NCBI GenBank assembly: GCA_016873525.1
Contig: VGXD01000079.1
Location: 1-8,478 of the forward strand
Reading direction: 5' to 3'
DNA from: Nitrospira sp.
GTDB lineage: Bacteria > Nitrospirota > Nitrospiria > Nitrospirales > Nitrospiraceae
DNA length: 8,478 nt
Shown: one piece after another, positions 6,239 to 8,478 of the stretch
Position numbering within the stretch: position 1 is the stretch's first letter
How the letters are laid out: each line of letters begins with the position of its first letter
Position numbers and translations under genes: made by a program
Notes under the pieces: generated by a model
Seen by the model: the letters and a program-made list of their open reading frames with translations, nothing else
What the model was told of the DNA's origin: nothing
Databases searched by the model: none

Positions 6239-6270
6239 CGCGTGAACGACACAAGAGAAAGAGGTGACGC
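6221..6270. repeat. GTGACGC heptamer repeats at the DUF2064/SDR gene junction
   Basis: GTGACGC occurs exactly at 6221, 6235 and 6264, with CCGAGGC and GTGAACG as in-phase units between or after the first two; the last copy is one base out of phase. The stop codon TGA (6236-6238) of the DUF2064-like gene is inside the second copy. The AGAGGTGA ribosome site (6260-6267) of the SDR gene overlaps the last copy, which abuts its ATG. The minus strand shows the same TCACGC core as the other heptamer blocks. Confidence 0.65.
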
Positions 6271-7005
6271 ATGAGTGGCCGAGTCGCTCTGATCACTGGC
6301 GGGGCTCGCGGAATCGGGCGGGGCATTGCGCTGGACCTGGCCGCTCAGGGCTGGTCCATCGCCATCTGCTACAGAAACAGCGAACCGGAGGCGGCTGAGA
6401 CCGGCAAGGCCATCACCGCGCTGGGAGGCCAGGCCCTGGCGCTTCGTTGCGACGTGTCCGATCCCGCCGCAGCCAGACAATTGGTGCAACAGGTGGAGCA
6501 GACTTGGGGGAGACTCGACGCGCTCATCAACTGCGCCGGTCCCTACCACCGCGTGAACTTGCTCGATGAGACGCCCGAGGGCTGGGCGGAGATGTTCGCC
6601 CACAACTTGCACCCGGTCTTTTATCTGGCCCAGGCCGCAGCGCCGGGAATGAAGGCCCGCAAGTCCGGCCGCATCATCACGTTCAGCATGGCCAATGCCG
6701 ATCAATTGATCGCGCAGACCGAAGTCACGGCCCATTACATCGCCAAAACCGGCATCCTGATCCTGACCAGGACCCTGGCCAAGCTCCTGGCGCCGCACGG
6801 CATCACCGTGAACGCGGTCTCGCCGGGCTTCATCGATTCGGGCAGCGCGCCGGCGGAGGAACTGGCCGGCATGGCCAAACGCATCCCCGCCGGCTACATC
6901 GGCGAGGTGAAAGACACCGTGGCGGCAGTCCGGTTTCTCTTGTCAGAAGACGCCCGCTACGTGAACGGCACGAATATTCACGTCTCGGGCGGGTGGGGAA
7001 TATAG
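6271..7005 (+). CDS. SDR family oxidoreductase (FabG-like)
   Basis: 244 residues, a typical length for a classical short-chain dehydrogenase/reductase. Rossmann nucleotide-binding motif T9-G-G-A-R-G-I-G16; D61-V near the adenine pocket; N87-C-A-G90 (usual NNAG); structural N112; catalytic S139, Y156 and K160 (YxxxK); and SPGFIDS (184-190) after the active site. R35 in CYRNSE, just after the second strand, suggests a preference for NADP(H). The C-terminus (NGTNIHVSGGWGI) matches the FabG-type ending. It would reduce a keto/enoyl-type carbonyl or oxidise an alcohol; the substrate cannot be told, and a role in fatty acid synthesis or pterin reduction is possible but unproven. ATG 6271 is preceded by AGAGG with a six-base gap. 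It lies 32 bases after the DUF2064-like gene and is the last + strand gene; a small 5-bp stem (7006-7010 with 7018-7022) follows at once, without a T tract. Confidence 0.93.
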   Translation: MSGRVALITGGARGIGRGIALDLAAQGWSIAICYRNSEPEAAETGKAITALGGQALALRCDVSDPAAARQLVQQVEQTWGRLDALINCAGPYHRVNLLDETPEGWAEMFAHNLHPVFYLAQAAAPGMKARKSGRIITFSMANADQLIAQTEVTAHYIAKTGILILTRTLAKLLAPHGITVNAVSPGFIDSGSAPAEELAGMAKRIPAGYIGEVKDTVAAVRFLLSEDARYVNGTNIHVSGGWGI

Positions 7006-7024
7006 AGACGGATGCAACGTCTGG

Positions 7025-7270
7025 CTAGGCAGTCACACGGACATTGTCGTGCAGGAACTCGGGGGCAAAGTCAGCCCCGTTTGGCCAGACGAGGGTGTGA
7101 AATTCGGCATCCACACGAAAGCGTTGAAACAGTTCGATGTCCCGAAGTGGTTCAAACATTGGACCTGTGAGTTCGGGTTTCAAATCGATTTCACCCTCGG
7201 TGCCGTCCCGAAACTTCAACCTGACGACATAGCCTGATACGTATTGAGCTTCCGTGACGTGGTAGTCCAT
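7025..7270 (-). CDS. DUF2442 domain protein
   Basis: 81 residues on the minus strand, ATG at 7270. The arrangement matches DUF2442: V15-V-R-L-K-F-R-D-G-T, a D29-L-K-P segment, P37-M-F-E-P-L-R-D, and the characteristic V61-W-P-N-G-A-D-F-A-P-E-F-L-H near the end. The biochemical function is unknown. AGGAGA lies six bases upstream of the start. It is the second gene of a pair with the DUF4160 gene, 9 bases apart, an arrangement I know to recur in many bacteria. The two-small-gene architecture has prompted toxin-antitoxin-like speculation, but nothing here shows toxicity. DNA composition is about 51% G+C over 7081-7260, against about 67% in the neighbouring SDR gene, which suggests transfer. Its 3' end faces the SDR gene, only 19 bases away. 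Confidence 0.88.
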   Translation of the reverse strand: MDYHVTEAQYVSGYVVRLKFRDGTEGEIDLKPELTGPMFEPLRDIELFQRFRVDAEFHTLVWPNGADFAPEFLHDNVRVTA

Positions 7271-7279
7271 CGCGCTCTC

Positions 7280-7540
7280 CTATTCCAGAGGTGCTATCTT
7301 CTTCAAGGGCTGGTGATGGCAAGCAAGCTCCCAGTTGTCTTGGAGTTCGCTCTTGTGTAGCTCATGCCACTCTCGAACCAGCGCCAGCGCCCGCCCAGGC
7401 AACTGGCCCGATATGACCGCCCCCGTTTCAATATCAAGAACAGCTTCGAACTCTCCGTAGACGGCGTGGAAATGTGGCCGTCCGTGTTCTCGATAAAAAA
7501 TCCCTACCACAATTCCAAAGAACCGACTCAATACTGGCAT
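7280..7540 (-). CDS. DUF4160 domain protein
   Basis: 86 residues on the minus strand. The sequence is typical of DUF4160: M-P-V-L-S-R-F-F-G-I at the start, then R17-E-H-G-R-P-H-F-H-A-V-Y-G-E (17-30) with the H23-x-H25 pair, a short acidic beta-hairpin region (E32-D36), L47-P-G-R50, and W58/W70 in the helical second half. Function is unknown; the HxH cluster could bind metal, but this is not shown. The family's canonical N-terminus fixes the start at 7540, though the best ribosome site (AAGGAG at 7555-7560) is an unusually distant 14 bases upstream. It leads the DUF2442 gene by 9 bases, forming a two-gene minus-strand unit in low-G+C DNA flanked by inverted repeats. Confidence 0.88.
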   Translation of the reverse strand: MPVLSRFFGIVVGIFYREHGRPHFHAVYGEFEAVLDIETGAVISGQLPGRALALVREWHELHKSELQDNWELACHHQPLKKIAPLE

Positions 7541-7627
7541 GAGATTAGGATAAGCTCCTTCTCGGGTCGTGGCAAGCGGCTAACGTGCAGGCTCACCGGC
7601 ACGCCGCTTTCGAGCATCCTAGCTGAT

Positions 7628-7738
7628 TTAGTCCCCGTATTGTAGCAAACGCCTGACAGCATCTTGGCACTCTTTCGATGCTCCAGCCTCACCCGAGTAC
7701 TGAATGCCTGCCAGCAGACCATTCTTTTTACGACTCAT
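7628..7738 (-). CDS. Possible small ORF, 36 residues
   Basis: A short minus-strand frame opens with ATG 7738 and ends with TAA 7628-7630. AGGA lies five bases before the ATG, which is a good ribosome-site distance; a second in-frame ATG lies two codons upstream at 7744. The peptide starts with a basic M-S-R-K-K-N-G-L-L-A-G-I and contains D-A-V-R-R-L-L-Q near its end. I recognise no family. It precedes the DUF4160 gene by 87 bases on the same strand, so it could be a leader, a small partner protein, or the remnant of a larger gene. Chance is a serious alternative at this length. Confidence 0.3.
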   Translation of the reverse strand: MSRKKNGLLAGIQYSGEAGASKECQDAVRRLLQYGD

Positions 7739-7770
7739 GGTCATCCTAACATTCCGCTGACAGTTGCTCA

Positions 7771-7800
7771 GCGAGGTGAGCCACAGAACACTCACCTCGC
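7771..7800. repeat. Perfect 10-bp stem hairpin
   Basis: GCGAGGTGAG (7771-7780) is exactly complementary to CTCACCTCGC (7791-7800) across a 10-base loop. On the + strand a short CCTTTTCC follows a few bases later. That is weak support for an intrinsic terminator. An operator or structured leader of the minus-strand genes is equally possible. Confidence 0.6.
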
Positions 7801-7848
7801 CGGACCTTTTCCATCACTTTCCCAAAACCGCTGCTGATACCTAAATGA

Positions 7849-7941
7849 CGAGGGCGGCTGTTATGCTCTCACTGCGCGCGTTGGACGAGCACTTTCTGAA
7901 GTGCGGGTTCCGCGAGCACAAGAGCATAACAGCCGCCCTCG
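7849..7941. repeat. 93-bp element with perfect 21-bp inverted repeats
   Basis: Bases 7849-7869 and 7921-7941 are exact reverse complements (21 of 21), beginning CGAGGGCGGC and ending at GCTCT on the left arm. The 51 bases between contain a further nested stem, GCACTT (7889-7894) with AAGTGC (7899-7904), plus shorter GGA/TCC and CGC/GCG pairings, so a single transcript would fold almost end to end. It begins 18 bases past the glutaredoxin stop in the direction of that gene. Candidate roles are a 3' hairpin/terminator for the bolA-glutaredoxin unit, or a small non-autonomous mobile element. I see no target-site duplication at its edges. Confidence 0.8.
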
Positions 7942-7959
7942 CCACTTTTCTTGACCGAT

Positions 7960-8283
7960 TTACTTGTCGAACGCTTGTTTCAGCAGCGGCTCGACCTCGC
8001 CCTTCTTCTCCATCGGATCCAGGATGTCCGTATCCCCGTAGAAGGTTCCGTTGATGAAGACCTTGGGAAGCGTCGGCCAGTTCGTCATCTTGGTCAGAGC
8101 CTCCCGCTTGGCCGGGTTCGGCAGCATGTCGATGACTTCGTAGGGGTAGCCATACTTATCGAAGAACTGCATGGTCTCCCGCGTGAATCCGCACATCGGC
8201 GCCTGCTTGGTGCCCTTCCCGTAAATCAGAATCTTGTGCGCCTTGATTTCGCGCTGAATCTCGTCGTCGATCGGATTTGCCAT
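7960..8283 (-). CDS. grxD: Monothiol glutaredoxin (Grx4/Grx5-like) with CGFT site
   Basis: 107 residues on the minus strand, the normal size of bacterial GrxD. These proteins bind a glutathione-ligated [2Fe-2S] cluster and pass it on, often with BolA. Features: K23-G-T-K-Q-A-P-M before the active site C31-G-F-T34; W69-P-T-L-P73 with the cis-proline; V75-F-I-N-G; and G83-D-T-D86 where the family usually has GG-C/S-D. The active site is CGFT rather than the classical CGFS, a conservative change. The GDTD segment is a second departure, in the glutathione-binding loop. ATG 8283 is preceded by a strong AGGAGGAGG five bases away. The bolA stop lies 45 bases upstream, so the two form one minus-strand unit. 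Downstream, after 18 bases, comes the 93-bp palindrome. Confidence 0.94.
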   Translation of the reverse strand: MANPIDDEIQREIKAHKILIYGKGTKQAPMCGFTRETMQFFDKYGYPYEVIDMLPNPAKREALTKMTNWPTLPKVFINGTFYGDTDILDPMEKKGEVEPLLKQAFDK

Positions 8284-8288
8284 CGCAC

Positions 8289-8297
8289 CCTCCTCCT
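8289..8297 (-). promoter_or_regulatory. Extended ribosome binding site of the glutaredoxin gene
   Basis: On the minus strand AGGAGGAGG ends five bases before ATG 8283. It is the best Shine-Dalgarno in the window and indicates efficient translation independent of bolA. Confidence 0.8.
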
Positions 8298-8308
8298 GTC
8301 TATCGGTT

Positions 8309-8340
8309 CGGCCTCATTGCCGCTCGGCCTAATTGCCGTC
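8309..8340. repeat. Tandem 16-bp repeat, two copies, over the bolA stop
   Basis: CGGCCTCATTGCCGCT (8309-8324) is followed directly by CGGCCTAATTGCCGTC (8325-8340); the units differ at three positions. The second unit contains the bolA stop (minus-strand TAG, 8329-8331) and its last codons. The first unit would carry a TGA at the same place, which looks like a local duplication of the gene's 3' end. Confidence 0.7.
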
Positions 8341-8478
8341 AATCGTTTCCGCCTTCAATTCCAGCGCATGGATGCGCCCGTCCTTCATCGGTTCCTCCAG
8401 CGCCTGATAAATCATCCGGTGCCGGTCGAGCAAATTTTTCTCCTTGAACGTATTGGACACGACCTGCACCATGAGGTG
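8329..8478 (-). CDS. bolA: BolA family protein, 5'-truncated by the window edge
   Basis: The last 49 residues of a BolA protein read on the minus strand from 8478 to the TAG at 8329-8331. The visible part has H-L-M-V-Q-V-V-S (the late beta-strand and histidine typical of BolA), the helix-turn segment L17-D-R-H-R-M-I-Y-Q-A-L, and R35-I-H-A-L-E-L-K-A-E-T near the end. These match the class II KH-like fold of BolA/IbaG. The family partners with monothiol glutaredoxins to bridge a [2Fe-2S] cluster through a histidine and acts in iron-sulfur cluster trafficking and stress response. The adjacent glutaredoxin gene supports that role. The N-terminal half and start lie beyond the window, so BolA1, IbaG and other subtypes cannot be told apart. 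Confidence 0.9.
   Translation of the reverse strand, partial: HLMVQVVSNTFKEKNLLDRHRMIYQALEEPMKDGRIHALELKAETIDGN

Larger units (their letters stand above)
7541..7959. other. 419-base interval without a confident gene
   Basis: This interval between the DUF4160 start and the glutaredoxin stop holds the possible 36-residue ORF (7628-7738), a 10-bp hairpin (7771-7800) and the 93-bp palindromic element (7849-7941). Around 7574-7609 there is also a weak 7-bp inverted pair (AAGCGGC/GCCGCTT). I see no convincing tRNA, rRNA, CRISPR or complete integrase. The promoter for the DUF4160-DUF2442 unit should lie here, but I find no clear -35/-10 pair. Confidence 0.6.

Noticed and set aside
429..6270. CRISPR array
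   Set aside because: Repeat units are 7-8 bases, contiguous without spacers, and scattered between genes.
7364..7645. 93-codon + strand frame opposite DUF4160
   Set aside because: Antisense to a recognised domain and without a family match.
7744..7941. Integron attC sites, suggested by GTTATGC (7860) and GCATAAC (7924) in a large imperfect palindrome
   Set aside because: The boxes are internal to the arms and in the wrong order (GTT on the 5' side, AAC on the 3' side); arms are perfect with no extrahelical bases, and no integrase is present.
7849..7941. tRNA-like gene, prompted by GGGTTCCGCGAGC
   Set aside because: No cloverleaf can be drawn; the fold is one long hairpin.
7845..8054. 69-codon + strand frame
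   Set aside because: Reads through the palindrome and antisense to the glutaredoxin gene; no ribosome site or motif.

Overview
This is a GC-rich bacterial chromosomal segment (about 67% G+C by hand count over 6721-6900) with densely packed genes. Gene content and style (kamA directly coupled to a long two-domain dcd, a paired set of TIGR04283/TIGR04282-type glycosyltransferases, a monothiol glutaredoxin beside bolA) would fit a Nitrospira-like member of the Nitrospirota. That is an impression from protein families, not a proof, because no rRNA or marker gene is present.

Layout. From 1 to 7005 eight genes run on the + strand with gaps of -4 to 53 bases, so most or all may be co-transcribed. 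In order: a 5'-truncated circularly permuted ATP-grasp-like protein; a small CPDC glutaredoxin/GST-N-like protein; KamA-family radical SAM aminomutase; a two-repeat dCTP deaminase overlapping kamA by 4 bases; a four-helix membrane protein of unknown function; a family 2 glycosyltransferase; a DUF2064 nucleotidyltransferase/glycosyltransferase-like protein; and an SDR oxidoreductase. From 7025 to 7540 a minus-strand DUF4160-DUF2442 pair lies in DNA of clearly lower G+C (about 51% over 7081-7260), probably acquired. The stretch 7541-7959 holds only a possible 36-residue ORF and two inverted repeats, one a perfect 21-bp pair spanning 93 bp. The right end holds a minus-strand bolA-glutaredoxin pair; bolA runs off the window.

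How the genes work together. The glutaredoxin/BolA pair is a well-known functional unit ([2Fe-2S] cluster handling). The two glycosyltransferase-like genes are a recurrent pair linked by name to arsenosugar-type pathways, but the radical SAM partner of that pathway is not in the window. KamA makes beta-lysine or a related product; the dCTP deaminase feeds dUTP/dTMP synthesis. No common pathway unites the whole + strand cluster.

The least ordinary signal is at the DNA level. Several blocks of short phased repeats (period 7, one of period 8) sit inside or at the ends of otherwise normal genes. They supply a start codon, stop codons and ribosome-binding sequence, and apparently add low-complexity protein segments. 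They look like a small interspersed repeat family that has invaded the coding layer of this genome.
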